Shown piece after piece: positions 7,572 to 15,974 of a stretch of DNA of 64,000 nt (its first letter is position 1; every line of letters starts with the position of its first letter). The notes below the pieces were generated by a model that was not told where the DNA came from, did no database searches, and worked only from the letters and a program-made list of their open reading frames with translations. Made by a program: the position numbers and the translations under genes. The stretch lies in assembly GCF_000332135.1 (NCBI RefSeq), contig NZ_KB235896.1:4146356-4210355 (forward strand), read 5' to 3'. This DNA comes from Anabaena sp. PCC 7108 (GTDB taxonomy: Bacteria; Cyanobacteriota; Cyanobacteriia; Cyanobacteriales; Nostocaceae).

Positions 7572-8585
7572 TTACACAATCAAAGATGGTGCTAGGGCTA
7601 AAGTTTTCGTCAGATCAACAAGCAGAAAGCGATCGCACAAGTCAAATAATTCTACCTCGCTCTGCACCCGTCGCATCAATCGCAGAAAATCACCTTCAGT
7701 ATCAACACTTAAAGCAATGTAGTTAAGGAACATTTTTAGGTAGCCTACCCGCGCCCGTTCGGGCATAGTTGACGCTGTGGGAGTTTGGTATAAACGATCA
7801 ATATATTTGCGTACTTCGACTAAAGGAACAGGCGTAATCTCCTCTCCTCTCAAAGCCTGACGAATTTGATTAAAAACCCAAGGATTACCAATCGCCCAGC
7901 GTCCTACCATCACACCTGCTGCACCGGTTTGGGAAAGTACTTCCAGGGCTGTTGTCGCTGAGTTGATATTGCCATTAGCAAGCACTGGACAATTAACCCG
8001 TTTCACCGCTTCTGCAATCAAATCATATTTAACTTCTCCGTGGTACATATCTTTAACCGTGCGACCATGTAAACTCAGTAAATCAATATTGTGGCGATTG
8101 ATTATATCTAGTATTTGGTAAAAGTTATCGGTATTTTCAAAGCCTACGCGCATTTTCACAGTTAAAGGTTTATCATTCACAGCAGCACGCAGTTCTCCCA
8201 AAATCTGCTCGACTTTTTCCGGTTCTCGCAACAATCCACCACCAACATTTTTGCGATAGATTCTCGGCGCTGGACAGCCCATGTTTAAGTCTACTCCCGC
8301 GATATTGTATTTGCAGAGTTCCTTGGCTGTTCTTACTAAATCGGGAATGCTTTCGCCAATCATTTGAGCAAAAACGGGGCGACCGGTATCATTTTCGGTG
8401 ATTGCTGCCAGAATTTTACGATTGAGCCGGGAAGTATCATTGACGCGGAAATATTCGGTAAAGAAGTAGTCAGGACTACCGTAATGGGCAATGACTTTCA
8501 TAAACCAGAGGTTTGTCACATCCTGCATAGGTGCAAGAGCGGTGAGAGGAAGGTCTGGCTGAAGCGATTGGGGGAGCAATATCAT
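7572..8585 (-). CDS. dus: tRNA-dihydrouridine synthase
   Basis: A 337-residue FMN-dependent TIM-barrel enzyme that reduces uridines in tRNA D-loops. Seen: APMQDVTNLWF at the N-terminus, FAQMIGE, the catalytic cysteine in GVDLNMGCPAPRIYRKNVGG (near residue 103), LTVKMRVGF, SLHGRTVKDMY, ANGNINS and GVMVGRWAIGNPW, followed by the small helical RNA-binding domain. The paralogue (DusA/B/C) cannot be set with confidence, though DusC-like features are plausible. The ATG sits exactly at the edge of a 149-bp duplication (8582-8730), so the upstream region of dus was replaced by part of another gene. Confidence 0.93.
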   Translation of the reverse strand: MILLPQSLQPDLPLTALAPMQDVTNLWFMKVIAHYGSPDYFFTEYFRVNDTSRLNRKILAAITENDTGRPVFAQMIGESIPDLVRTAKELCKYNIAGVDLNMGCPAPRIYRKNVGGGLLREPEKVEQILGELRAAVNDKPLTVKMRVGFENTDNFYQILDIINRHNIDLLSLHGRTVKDMYHGEVKYDLIAEAVKRVNCPVLANGNINSATTALEVLSQTGAAGVMVGRWAIGNPWVFNQIRQALRGEEITPVPLVEVRKYIDRLYQTPTASTMPERARVGYLKMFLNYIALSVDTEGDFLRLMRRVQSEVELFDLCDRFLLVDLTKTLALAPSLIV

Positions 8586-8730
8586 TGTTTTGAGATTTAG
8601 CTGCTTGTAAGACTTCTAACATAGTATTTGCAGCATCGAAAGCATCATAAGGCGACCAAACTGAATATGATTTATCCGGTTTAATTAAGTGAGTTTCTTC
8701 TTGTGCTAGTTCAGATATCAAAACCTGCAT
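8582..8730 (-). pseudogene. Partial duplicate of the 71-residue gene at 9816-10031
   Basis: These 149 bp match 9820-9968 with about ten differences and encode the same MQVLISELAQEETxLIKPD and AFDAANTMLEVLQAAKSQN segments. The first 22 codons of the full gene are missing. The frame does not end at the normal stop but runs on into the dus gene in another frame. It is best read as a broken copy that now forms the dus leader and may supply translational coupling to dus, as the intact copy does for the protease gene. Confidence 0.85.
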
Positions 8731-8773
8731 GGTGATGTAATTAGAATTATTTCAGCACGAAAGGCAAATCGTT

Positions 8774-9055
8774 ATGAACGAAAAAAATTTGAAGAATATC
8801 TCACGTACTAATTGGCAAGCTTTAGATTCAATGTCAGATGAGGATATTGACTATTCTGATATTCCTCCATTAACTGATGAATTTTTTGAAAGAGCAACTC
8901 TGCGAATTCCCGCAGCGCAAGCAAAAAATGTGATTCAATTAGAACCTGATGTAATAGCTTGGTTTAAAGCTCAAAATACAGATTATCAAACAGCTATTAA
9001 TGAGATTTTACGTCGTCATATTGAAAGTGGTGGTAGTAATAAACAAGCTGCTTGA
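8774..9055 (+). CDS. BrnA-family antitoxin, orphan
   Basis: A 93-residue protein with the BrnA signature: TNWQALDSMSDEDIDYSDIP, then FFERATLRIP, then DVIAWFKAQNTDYQTAINEI and a closing RRHI. BrnA antitoxins bind DNA through a C-terminal ribbon-helix-helix and neutralise the BrnT ribonuclease, normally encoded directly upstream. No BrnT frame exists on either side (upstream is the broken duplicate, downstream the HigA-like remnant), so this is a solitary antitoxin or a repressor in its own right. Confidence 0.82.
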   Translation: MNEKNLKNISRTNWQALDSMSDEDIDYSDIPPLTDEFFERATLRIPAAQAKNVIQLEPDVIAWFKAQNTDYQTAINEILRRHIESGGSNKQAA

Positions 9056-9104
9056 TCAATTATAGTGTTGGTGAGGAAGAGATATTGCAAATTCATCCTA
9101 TCAT

Positions 9105-9371
9105 CTAGTGAGAAATGTCAGAATCAGGATTTACAGGATTTAGCTGATAATGTTTATTTTCAAAATCCTCAATTAGTTTTACCAATAATTCCAACAACAT
9201 ATTTTCTTCTGGCGTGAGTTGAGGACGAGAAAGTAAATCTTCTGCAATTGCTAAAAACTTCTCGTTTTCTTCTTCAGTTTTGATAACTTGCGGTTGATAC
9301 TGAGACAGTAATTTGCTGTAAGCTTCTGAATTATATGGATGCTGCTCTTTCATAGCTGAATTTATCTTCAT
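9105..9371 (-). pseudogene. HigA-like antitoxin N-terminal domain, truncated
   Basis: An 88-residue frame: YSKLLSQYQPQVIKTEEENE, then DLLSRPQLTPEENMLLELLV and IEDFENKHY. This is the N-terminal helical segment that precedes the helix-turn-helix domain in the large HigA group (usually 120-150 residues). After ENKHY the helix-turn-helix domain should follow. Instead the frame ends within about 12 codons, at a dispersed repeat (9114-9143) also found at about 52592-52621. The DNA-binding half has therefore been lost, and no HigB toxin is adjacent. The remnant might still be made. Confidence 0.65.
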
Positions 9372-9394
9372 AGCATAGGAGATATAATGCTTTA

Positions 9395-9823
9395 TTATTC
9401 AACAACTTTTTGTTTCGGGTTAATCTCAAAATATAACTGTGAGCGATGAAAGCAAACATCAAATTCCATAAAAAAGTTTACTTGTCCTAAAAGTAGGGGA
9501 ACATTAGTAGCTTTTGTCCAAGCAAACACAATTTGTACAGGTTCAAATTGTCCAAATATAGTATTAATAACCACTGCACGAGCTTCATACTGAGCTAAAT
9601 TTCCTGTTAAGCTTAAAGCTGTTGTTTGTTGCTCCCAAATACACCCAAGTTCAATACCCACTGGATAAGGTAATACATTTACCATTGCACCTGTATCTAG
9701 TAAAGCAGAAATTTGTAGTGAGCGTTTTTGATATGTTAGTCTTAGTGGAAGATGTGGACGAAACCCAGCCTCACCTAACTCTGGAGCAACGGTAATAAAA
9801 GGATATCTTTCAGGATTAGTCAT
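9395..9823 (-). CDS. Retropepsin-like aspartic protease family protein
   Basis: A 142-residue single-domain protein. The catalytic loop is SALLDTGAMVNVLP (DTG near residue 43), followed by the hydrophobic-hydrophobic-glycine element PLLLGQVNFF near residue 112, the pattern of retroviral-type (A2 clan) aspartic proteases, which act as dimers. Such small proteins are common in cyanobacteria and their substrates are unknown. ATG overlaps the end of the upstream 71-residue gene by 8 bp, so the two are translationally coupled and likely functional partners. Confidence 0.8.
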   Translation of the reverse strand: MTNPERYPFITVAPELGEAGFRPHLPLRLTYQKRSLQISALLDTGAMVNVLPYPVGIELGCIWEQQTTALSLTGNLAQYEARAVVINTIFGQFEPVQIVFAWTKATNVPLLLGQVNFFMEFDVCFHRSQLYFEINPKQKVVE

Positions 9824-10031
9824 TGTTTTGAGATTTAGCTGCTTGTAAGACTTCTAACATAGTATTGGCAGCGTCGAAAGCATCATAAGGCGACCAAACT
9901 GGATAAGATTGATCAGGTTTAATTAAGTTAGTTTCTTCTTGCGCTAGTTCAGATATCAAAACCTGCATAATGTACAGTTTATCTGCACGGCTGAGAGTAT
10001 GTAGGCTGTTGAGTAGTTCTGTAGAAACCAT
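9816..10031 (-). CDS. Small partner of the aspartic protease, unknown function
   Basis: A 71-residue protein, MVSTELLNSLHTLSRADKLY..., with two predicted helices, a mid-section rich in polar residues (IKPDQSYPVWSPYDAFDAA) and a helical end. I do not recognise a named domain. The small size, acidic character and overlapping stop/start with the protease gene suggest a regulatory or targeting partner. The last 50 codons are duplicated beside dus at 8582-8730. Confidence 0.75.
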   Translation of the reverse strand: MVSTELLNSLHTLSRADKLYIMQVLISELAQEETNLIKPDQSYPVWSPYDAFDAANTMLEVLQAAKSQNND

Positions 10032-10160
10032 TTAAAAATCTCCAGGATTTCAAAGAGCGATACCTTTGTTAAGCATTGCTAATGCACTTTTAAAACTAAG
10101 TTTTCGTAGTAGGGTAGGAGCGATCTTGTTAACAATTTAGCAATAAACATTGAGTTGAAA

Positions 10161-10652
10161 TTACAATCCTTCAAGATATAGTTTTTGAATCTGATATGCG
10201 ATTTTTCTAACATCAGATAATGGTACTGGAATTCCCAAGGTTTTATAATTCTTGTTAGGTACAGTTCTTTCTGTAAGTAATAGATGCTTTTGCCAAACAA
10301 GTGATCTCAAATTACCAGGCTGAATTATGATAATTTCTTGTTGTGGTATCAAAAATATCCAATAATCAGCCTGTGAAGTCCAGCCCCAACCAGGTATATT
10401 CTTGATGTCAACTGCAACTGTCTCAAAGAAAATATTTCCTGTGCGTTTTGCTGCCATATCATACTTGTACTCTACAGTGGCAGAAGTTCCATCTTGTCGT
10501 TCTATAATGCGATCAATGCCTATTTCCTGATACCGAGCTATAGCTGAAACATCTGTAACTTTATAGTTACTTTGAAGCCACTGATCTATTATTTGTTCAC
10601 CCTGCTTACCCAATGATCTTTGGGTTTTAAAATCGTAATATTTAGTCAGCAT
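10161..10652 (-). CDS. PD-(D/E)XK-like nuclease of a three-gene cassette
   Basis: Start chosen at MLTKYYDFKTQRSLGKQGEQ (163 residues); an in-frame Met 14 codons upstream would overlap the previous gene further. Order of signatures: GKQGEQIIDQWL helix, then EIGIDRII with the first acidic residue, then the strand ATVEYKYD (ExK), the typical core of restriction-type nucleases. The rest (WTSQADYWIFLIPQQEIIII, then KTLGIPVPL) is consistent with this fold. The gene overlaps the upstream wHTH-like gene by 11 bp. Restriction or anti-plasmid activity is inference only. Confidence 0.6.
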   Translation of the reverse strand: MLTKYYDFKTQRSLGKQGEQIIDQWLQSNYKVTDVSAIARYQEIGIDRIIERQDGTSATVEYKYDMAAKRTGNIFFETVAVDIKNIPGWGWTSQADYWIFLIPQQEIIIIQPGNLRSLVWQKHLLLTERTVPNKNYKTLGIPVPLSDVRKIAYQIQKLYLEGL

Positions 10653-11505
10653 AGATATGAGGAATATAAAGTTGTACACCTTCTTGTCCTTCACGACAAA
10701 TTGGAATACCTGCCCAACGAGATAACCAATTAATCAAAGCTCTGACAGATTTAGCTCTTCTGGGTAGAGTTGCACCACCACAGCTATCTAGTGAGCAATC
10801 TTTTATTACATCACAAATTAGTTCTAGGGTTAACTGTCTTTCTCCTCTGGTAGTTTCAGAAATAATTATTTGAATTGGCACAAATCCTAGTAAAGATTCA
10901 GCAAATAAACGATATCTAGTATTGCTGTCAATAGTTTTGGCAATTAATTCTCCTTTGTCTGTAAGTCTATATTTACATAATTTTTTACCAAATTTCTCAA
11001 ATTCTAATAGCCCTATTTCTGTTAAGAAATCACTGAAATAGTATCCACGACGAGCAATATCTTTTACTTTAGTTGCCTGACTACCCATCAGTAAACCTAA
11101 GTCATGAGGTGTTGTCACACCATGAGAAACATTTTCAATTGCTTTGATATATTTTTTAGGATCTCCAATTTGAGGAATTGAATATTTTTGAATTTCAATA
11201 TTACTTAAATCCTCAAAATTTTGTTGCCAGTCGATTGAGTAAGACATTTGGTAAAAAGCATAAAATTTTACAATTTTTAGTTCTGAAGACACTGTATAGA
11301 CGAGCTTAAATGTTGTACCTTGTAATTCATATAAAATTCCCATTACTCCAGGTTGAAAACCACAATTAGCCCCTGCTATTTCACCAGTTTCTTTGAGTTT
11401 TTTCAGTGCGTCCTGAATTTCTTCCTTTAATTCAAAGTCAACAAAAGTATCTAAGTTGGAAAAAATAGTTTTTATTTCTTGATTTTGGTATTCAAATCTG
11501 TACAT
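10642..11505 (-). CDS. Two-domain protein, RelE-like N-terminus and winged-helix-like C-terminus
   Basis: A 287-residue protein that I cannot assign to a named family. Residues 1-105 contain alternating strands and a helix (LKEEIQDALKKLKETGE, then GVMGILYELQGTTFKLVYTV and KIVKFYAFY), somewhat like a RelE-type fold. Residues 120-190 look like a winged helix (HDLGLLMGSQATKVKDIARR, then FGKKLCKYRLTDKGELIAKT). The C-terminal 70 residues hold a CSLDSCGGA Cys pair and an RRAKSVRALINWLSRWAGIP helix. It lies between a Phd-like gene and a nuclease gene with tight spacing, which suggests a sensor or specificity subunit. Confidence 0.65.
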   Translation of the reverse strand: MYRFEYQNQEIKTIFSNLDTFVDFELKEEIQDALKKLKETGEIAGANCGFQPGVMGILYELQGTTFKLVYTVSSELKIVKFYAFYQMSYSIDWQQNFEDLSNIEIQKYSIPQIGDPKKYIKAIENVSHGVTTPHDLGLLMGSQATKVKDIARRGYYFSDFLTEIGLLEFEKFGKKLCKYRLTDKGELIAKTIDSNTRYRLFAESLLGFVPIQIIISETTRGERQLTLELICDVIKDCSLDSCGGATLPRRAKSVRALINWLSRWAGIPICREGQEGVQLYIPHIYAD

Positions 11506-11522
11506 AAATCTTAAAAGCTCCT

Positions 11523-11927
11523 CTATGATACATGGGTTTGAAATTCATTTGAGAAAAACAAAATATTCTCTGTATTACCAATAAATGGCAATGATAGATA
11601 AGGTGTTAACCGAGGGCTTACAAAAGCTACAACCCTACGATTATGAAATGTAAGATATATACAATCTATACCTGATTGTAAAATTTCCCAAGCACGAGTC
11701 AATTCATCACGAAATTTCGTTAAGGGCATTTCTTCAAATTTTGTTATCAGTGAATTACCCTCTTCATCTACAACACTATCAAGATCACCAAGAGGTAACA
11801 AGAAAGCAGCTATTTCACCATAATGAGTTGATACAATCCTTAAATTTCCCAGCTGAACTTGTCGTCGCAACTTAGGTATCTTGACTCTCAATTCACTCAT
11901 TGGAATTTGTTTAAAAATCTTAGTCAT
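11523..11927 (-). CDS. Phd/YefM-like protein heading the cassette
   Basis: A 134-residue protein. The N-terminal 45 residues, IPMSELRVKIPKLRRQVQLG then LRIVSTHYGEIAAFLLPL, follow the Phd/YefM antitoxin pattern (MSELRxxLxxxLxxV ... VTxxGxxxAxLxPL). A second such half-repeat, MPLTKFRDELTRAWEILQSG then IYLTFHNRRVVAFVSP (about residues 68-110), suggests two antitoxin-like modules in tandem. It is followed 17 bp later by the 287-residue protein and then the nuclease. A DNA-binding autoregulator for the cassette is the simplest inference. Confidence 0.65.
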   Translation of the reverse strand: MTKIFKQIPMSELRVKIPKLRRQVQLGNLRIVSTHYGEIAAFLLPLGDLDSVVDEEGNSLITKFEEMPLTKFRDELTRAWEILQSGIDCIYLTFHNRRVVAFVSPRLTPYLSLPFIGNTENILFFSNEFQTHVS

Positions 11928-12169
11928 AAGTTTTGAGAAGCTTATAGCTGATGCTCATAGCTCCATTGCGAACCAACAATTTCTATGGTAAAGGATTTTT
12001 TGAATATGTCAATAAAAAAATTTTACGTTTTTTACGTTTTTAGTGTGTAAAGCTTATATCATAAGGAATACAGCAATATAAAGTAAACTCTCCCATCACA
12101 AAAACCCATCCACCCCAACTACCCAACAAGCGGTAGAATTAACAACCAACCCCAATTGCACCCCTTGAT

Positions 12170-13681
12170 ATGTATTGCGACTACCTGGTACAAATCCTCA
12201 CCGCCCGCGTCTATGATGTAGCCCAAGAAACACCACTGGAATATGCCCCCAACCTCTCCGCAAGACTGAATAACAAACTCCTCCTGAAACGGGAAGATAT
12301 GCAGTCTGTCTTCTCCTTCAAACTGCGGGGCGCATATAACAAAATGGTCAATCTCACCCCAGACCTACTTAAACAGGGTGTCATAGCCGCCTCTGCGGGG
12401 AATCACGCCCAAGGTGTCGCTTTAGCTGCCAGTCGCTTGGGAACAAAAGCCATCATTGTGATGCCCGTGATTACGCCCCAGGTAAAAATAAATGCCGTCA
12501 AAGCTAGGGGCGGAGAGGTTGTATTACATGGCAATAATTATGATGATGCTTACGCCCACGCCCGGCAACTGGAAGTAGAAAAAGGGTTAACCTTTATACA
12601 TCCCTTTGATGATCCAGAAGTAATTGCGGGACAAGGAACAATTGGTATGGAAATACTGCGACAATATCAGCAACCTATTCACGCCATTTTTGTCGCTATT
12701 GGTGGTGGTGGCTTAATTTCCGGGATTGCGGCTTATGTCAAACGGTTGCGTCCTGATATTAAAATTATTGGTGTTGAACCTGTAGACGCTAACGCTATGT
12801 ATCAATCATTGCAAGCTGGCGAACGGGTGCGGTTGTCTCAGGTAGGTTTATTTGCTGACGGTGTAGCGGTACGGGAAGTAGGAGAAGAAACCTTCCGGCT
12901 ATGTCAACAATACGTAGATGAAATTATTTTAGTGGATACAGATGCCACCTGTGCAGCAATTAAAGATGTGTTTGAGGATACTCGTTCTATTTTAGAACCT
13001 GCGGGGGCATTAGCGATCGCAGGAGCAAAACTTTATGCAGAACGAGAACAAATTCAAAATCAAACTCTCATCGCTGTTGCTTGTGGTGCTAATATGAACT
13101 TTGATCGGTTACGTTTTGTGGCAGAACGGGCAGAATTTGGAGAACGTCGAGAAGCCATCTTTGCAGTCAGAATTCCCGAAGAAAGAGGTAGTTTAAGAAA
13201 GTTTTGTGAATGTATTGGTAAACGCAACCTCACAGAATTTAACTATCGCATTGCTGACAACAAAGAAGCACATATTTTTGTGGGTATGCAAATAGAAAAT
13301 CGTGCTGACGCTGCAAAAATAGTAGAAAATTTTGAATCTCACGGATTAATAACCATAGATTTAACAGATGATGAATTAACAAAACTGCATTTGCGTCACA
13401 TGGTAGGAGGACATTCTCCTCTTGCAGAAAATGAACTCCTTTATCGTTTTGAATTTCCCGAACGTCCAGGTGCATTAATGCAGTTTGTAACTTCCATGTC
13501 TCCTGATTGGAATATTAGCTTATTTCATTATCGAAATAATGGTGCAGACTATGGAAGAATTGTGGTAGGAATGCAAGTTCCTCCCCATGAAACAGTAGAA
13601 TGGCAATCATTTTTAGATACTCTCGGTTATCGCTATTGGGACGAAAGTCAAAATCTCGCATATCAGCTATTTTTAGGTTGA
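12170..13681 (+). CDS. ilvA: Threonine ammonia-lyase, biosynthetic
   Basis: A 503-residue PLP enzyme that deaminates threonine to 2-oxobutanoate, the first step of isoleucine synthesis. Seen: the PLP lysine in SVFSFKLRGAYNKM (near residue 51), SAGNHAQGVALAA, the glycine loop AIGGGGLISGIA (near 185) and the EPAGALAIAG segment. Two ACT-like regulatory segments occupy about 330-500 (REAIFAVRIPEERGSLRKF; LLYRFEFPERPGALMQF), the arrangement of the isoleucine-inhibited, valine-activated long form. Length is normal. The upstream 240 bp are AT-rich and no leader peptide is obvious. Confidence 0.96.
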   Translation: MYCDYLVQILTARVYDVAQETPLEYAPNLSARLNNKLLLKREDMQSVFSFKLRGAYNKMVNLTPDLLKQGVIAASAGNHAQGVALAASRLGTKAIIVMPVITPQVKINAVKARGGEVVLHGNNYDDAYAHARQLEVEKGLTFIHPFDDPEVIAGQGTIGMEILRQYQQPIHAIFVAIGGGGLISGIAAYVKRLRPDIKIIGVEPVDANAMYQSLQAGERVRLSQVGLFADGVAVREVGEETFRLCQQYVDEIILVDTDATCAAIKDVFEDTRSILEPAGALAIAGAKLYAEREQIQNQTLIAVACGANMNFDRLRFVAERAEFGERREAIFAVRIPEERGSLRKFCECIGKRNLTEFNYRIADNKEAHIFVGMQIENRADAAKIVENFESHGLITIDLTDDELTKLHLRHMVGGHSPLAENELLYRFEFPERPGALMQFVTSMSPDWNISLFHYRNNGADYGRIVVGMQVPPHETVEWQSFLDTLGYRYWDESQNLAYQLFLG

Positions 13682-13726
13682 AGCATCATATCCCCACGCA
13701 GTAAATTACTTTCGATAATTAACAAA

Positions 13727-13915
13727 ATGATTAAACTCGATCAGTTCTTAAAATTAGTAGGTATAGCCTCAACAGGAGGTCAAGCAAAATTGATGATTGT
13801 TGATGGTGAAGTTCAAGTCAATGGCGAAGTTGAAACTCGACGTGGTAAGAAATTAGCAGCAACAGACCAAGTAACAGTTAATGGTCGAATTTTCAAAGTT
13901 GGAGATGTAATTTAA
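13727..13915 (+). CDS. S4-domain RNA-binding protein
   Basis: A 62-residue protein consisting of one S4 domain: MIKLDQFLKLVGIASTGGQA, KLMIVDGEVQVNG, ETRRGKKLAATDQV. This is the YbcJ-like small S4 group, thought to bind structured RNA, possibly ribosomal. The start is the conserved Met. It lies between ilvA (45 bp upstream) and coaBC (64 bp downstream) on the same strand. Confidence 0.88.
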   Translation: MIKLDQFLKLVGIASTGGQAKLMIVDGEVQVNGEVETRRGKKLAATDQVTVNGRIFKVGDVI

Positions 13916-13979
13916 TGTTGGCAATGCTACGAATCATTCTTAAAAATAGGCTAACAAATTACTACCATAAAATCAGAAA

Positions 13980-15191
13980 ATGCTATCATCTGTAAGTCTA
14001 AAATTGAGACGAGTTCTTATTTGTGTGGGTGGCGGTATAGCTGCCTATAAAATATGTGAATTAGTTTCCACTCTATTTAAATCTGGGGTAGAAATACGAG
14101 TTATTCTCACTAAATCTGCTCAAGAATTTATCACACCTTTGACTTTAGCAACTTTATCCCGTCATCAAGCTTACACCGATGATGATTTTTGGCAACCAAT
14201 TTATTCCCGTCCTTTGCATATTGAGTTGGGTGAATGGGCTGATTTAATTGTGATTGCGCCTTTAACTGCTAATACTTTGGCTAAGTTAACTTATGGAATG
14301 GCGGATAATTTGCTGACAAATACCGTTCTCGCTTCTACTTGTCCGGTGTTGTTAGCACCAGCTATGAATACAGATATGTGGGAACAGGTAGCAGTACAAA
14401 GGAATTGGCGGCTGCTATTGACAGATAGTAGATTTTATGGTATTGGTACAGCATCGGGTTTATTGGCGTGCGATCGCATCGGTGCTGGTAGAATGGCAGA
14501 ACCCGCCGAAATATTTGTTTATATTCAATCTTTATTACACACCCAAGGAATCAGAGATTTAGCTGGAAAGCAGGTTTTAATCAGCGCTGGGGGAACACGA
14601 GAATATTTAGATCCGGTGCGATTTATTGGCAATCCCTCAACTGGTAAAATGGGTTTAGCATTGGCACAGGCAGCACTGCACAGAGGCGCAAAAGTAATAT
14701 TAGTCCATTGTCCAGCAAGTTGGGATGTACCTTTGGGAGTAGAAGCAATTGAGGTAATTAGTGCAGACCAAATGCAGCAGGTGATGTTAGAGCATTTAGC
14801 CAATGCAGATATCATTATCATGTCAGCCGCAGTTGCAGATGTAAAGCCTAGAGATTATAGTACCGAAAAATTGCCCAAGCGATCGCTTCCTGAAAATCTA
14901 CCCCTAGCAGCAGTACCGGATATTGTTGCTGAACTGGGAAATCGCAAACAACCGCATCAATATTTAATTGGTTTTGCAGCACAAACTGGAGATATTATTA
15001 CTCCTGCAAAAGAGAAATTGCAAAGAAAGAAATTAGATACAATTGTAGCGAACCCTATTGATAAAGTTGATAGTGGTTTTGGTAGTGATAATAATCAAGC
15101 GGTGTTTTTAGATAAATCAGGAAGAGAGGTAGAAATTCCGGCCTGTTCTAAATTGGAAATGGCACATTATTTGTTTGATTTTGTTGTTTAA
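13980..15191 (+). CDS. coaBC: Bifunctional phosphopantothenoylcysteine decarboxylase / phosphopantothenate-cysteine ligase
   Basis: A 403-residue protein, normal length. It ligates cysteine to 4'-phosphopantothenate and decarboxylates the product, two steps of coenzyme A synthesis. The N-terminal flavoprotein (CoaC) half shows [11 protein letters not shown], the active-site His in [37 protein letters not shown] and [10 protein letters not shown]. The C-terminal (CoaB) half shows [41 protein letters not shown] and TGFAAQT-like IGFAAQTGD. The last 106 bp of the gene are repeated at 15975-16080 beyond an inverted PIN/Phd module. Confidence 0.97.
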   Translation: MLSSVSLKLRRVLICVGGGIAAYKICELVSTLFKSGVEIRVILTKSAQEFITPLTLATLSRHQAYTDDDFWQPIYSRPLHIELGEWADLIVIAPLTANTLAKLTYGMADNLLTNTVLASTCPVLLAPAMNTDMWEQVAVQRNWRLLLTDSRFYGIGTASGLLACDRIGAGRMAEPAEIFVYIQSLLHTQGIRDLAGKQVLISAGGTREYLDPVRFIGNPSTGKMGLALAQAALHRGAKVILVHCPASWDVPLGVEAIEVISADQMQQVMLEHLANADIIIMSAAVADVKPRDYSTEKLPKRSLPENLPLAAVPDIVAELGNRKQPHQYLIGFAAQTGDIITPAKEKLQRKKLDTIVANPIDKVDSGFGSDNNQAVFLDKSGREVEIPACSKLEMAHYLFDFVV

Positions 15192-15229
15192 TGGAATAAA
15201 ATTATATCGTTCTTCCCACAACTACAAAA

Positions 15230-15652
15230 TTAATTACTACTTAAATAAATCTCTACATTTCGAGTGTTCCATGTAGCAATCCCAATTCCAAAAAAATCTT
15301 GATCTTCCGTCCATATTGGACAATTTAAAGACAGAGAAAGAGCAACTATTGTCCAGTCTTTTATATCTCTTTCTTGTATTCGCCGTTTAGCATCATATTC
15401 ATATTCACTATAAATTTCGTCAGCTATTGGTATGACTACCTTTGTTAGTTTTTCTATAGCATTTAAAAATGCATCTAATGGAAGATCCCGCTTTTGTAAA
15501 ATTTTGGGTAAATGCTCATTTAACTCATCATAGCAGGAAGCGGGAGTAAAAAAACTACAGTTATAATTGTATTTATCTAATAAATTGGGAACACGTTCTG
15601 CTAATACTGCGCGAATGAGAATATTAGTATCTAAAACAATTAACTTTCTCAT
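15230..15652 (-). CDS. PIN-domain toxin (VapC-like ribonuclease)
   Basis: A 140-residue PIN protein with all acidic positions in place: LDTNILIRA (first Asp near residue 8), the central Glu in CYDELNEHLP, and RDIKDWTIVALSLSLNCPIWTEDQDFFG (Asp cluster about 95-120). PIN toxins are Mg2+-dependent ribonucleases that cut tRNA or rRNA. It lies 2 bp downstream of its Phd-type antitoxin on the same strand. The pair sits between the real end of coaBC and a duplicate of that end. Confidence 0.9.
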   Translation of the reverse strand: MRKLIVLDTNILIRAVLAERVPNLLDKYNYNCSFFTPASCYDELNEHLPKILQKRDLPLDAFLNAIEKLTKVVIPIADEIYSEYEYDAKRRIQERDIKDWTIVALSLSLNCPIWTEDQDFFGIGIATWNTRNVEIYLSSN

Positions 15653-15654
15653 CG

Positions 15655-15915
15655 TTATATTGTACTTTCTCTAGCATTCTGGAAATCGGCAAATAATTCA
15701 TCTTCACTAATACCTCTTGTTTCCAGCAATTGTTGGATTTTTTGTACTGCTTCTTGCAAAGCCATTAAATCTTGTTTTTGAGGAGTAGGTTGTGTTGGTA
15801 TGTAGTAACCTATTGGGACTCCATGAGAAGTAATTGCGATTGGTTCAGATGTTTGTTGTGTGTATTTATGTAAATTAGCCCGAAATTCTTTGATTCCTAC
15901 AGATTGGATGTCCAT
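15655..15915 (-). CDS. Phd/YefM-family antitoxin
   Basis: Start set at MDIQSVGIKEFRANLHKYTQ (86 residues); an in-frame Met 9 codons upstream lies inside the operator-like palindrome and gives an untypical N-terminus. The N-terminal fold, VGIKEFRANLHKY then PIAITSHGVPIGYYIPT, is the Phd DNA-binding pattern. The C-terminal half is a helix-rich acidic tail (ALQEAVQKIQQLLETRG) expected to bind the PIN toxin. Autoregulation through the 15935 palindrome is likely. Confidence 0.88.
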   Translation of the reverse strand: MDIQSVGIKEFRANLHKYTQQTSEPIAITSHGVPIGYYIPTQPTPQKQDLMALQEAVQKIQQLLETRGISEDELFADFQNARESTI

Positions 15916-15934
15916 AATAGTGAATTGACAAAAT

Positions 15935-15952
15935 GTGTACACTTGAGTACAC
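15935..15952 (-). promoter_or_regulatory. Candidate operator of the Phd/PIN module
   Basis: A perfect inverted repeat, GTGTAC-ACTTGA-GTACAC, 20 bp upstream of the antitoxin ATG. On the minus strand TATAGT (15949-15954 region) just upstream could be the -10 box, so a repressor bound here would block initiation. Typical for Phd-type autoregulation; not experimentally shown. Confidence 0.6.
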
Positions 15953-15974
15953 TATAACATAAACTTTGACTTTT

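Noticed and set aside
10079-10300. Minus-strand 73-codon frame overlapping the nuclease gene
   Set aside because: Out-of-frame shadow of the nuclease gene with no motif.
12000-12169. Leader peptide or T-box-like control of ilvA
   Set aside because: No run of Ile/Val codons, no terminator-antiterminator pair, and no T-box sequence in the 240 bp upstream.
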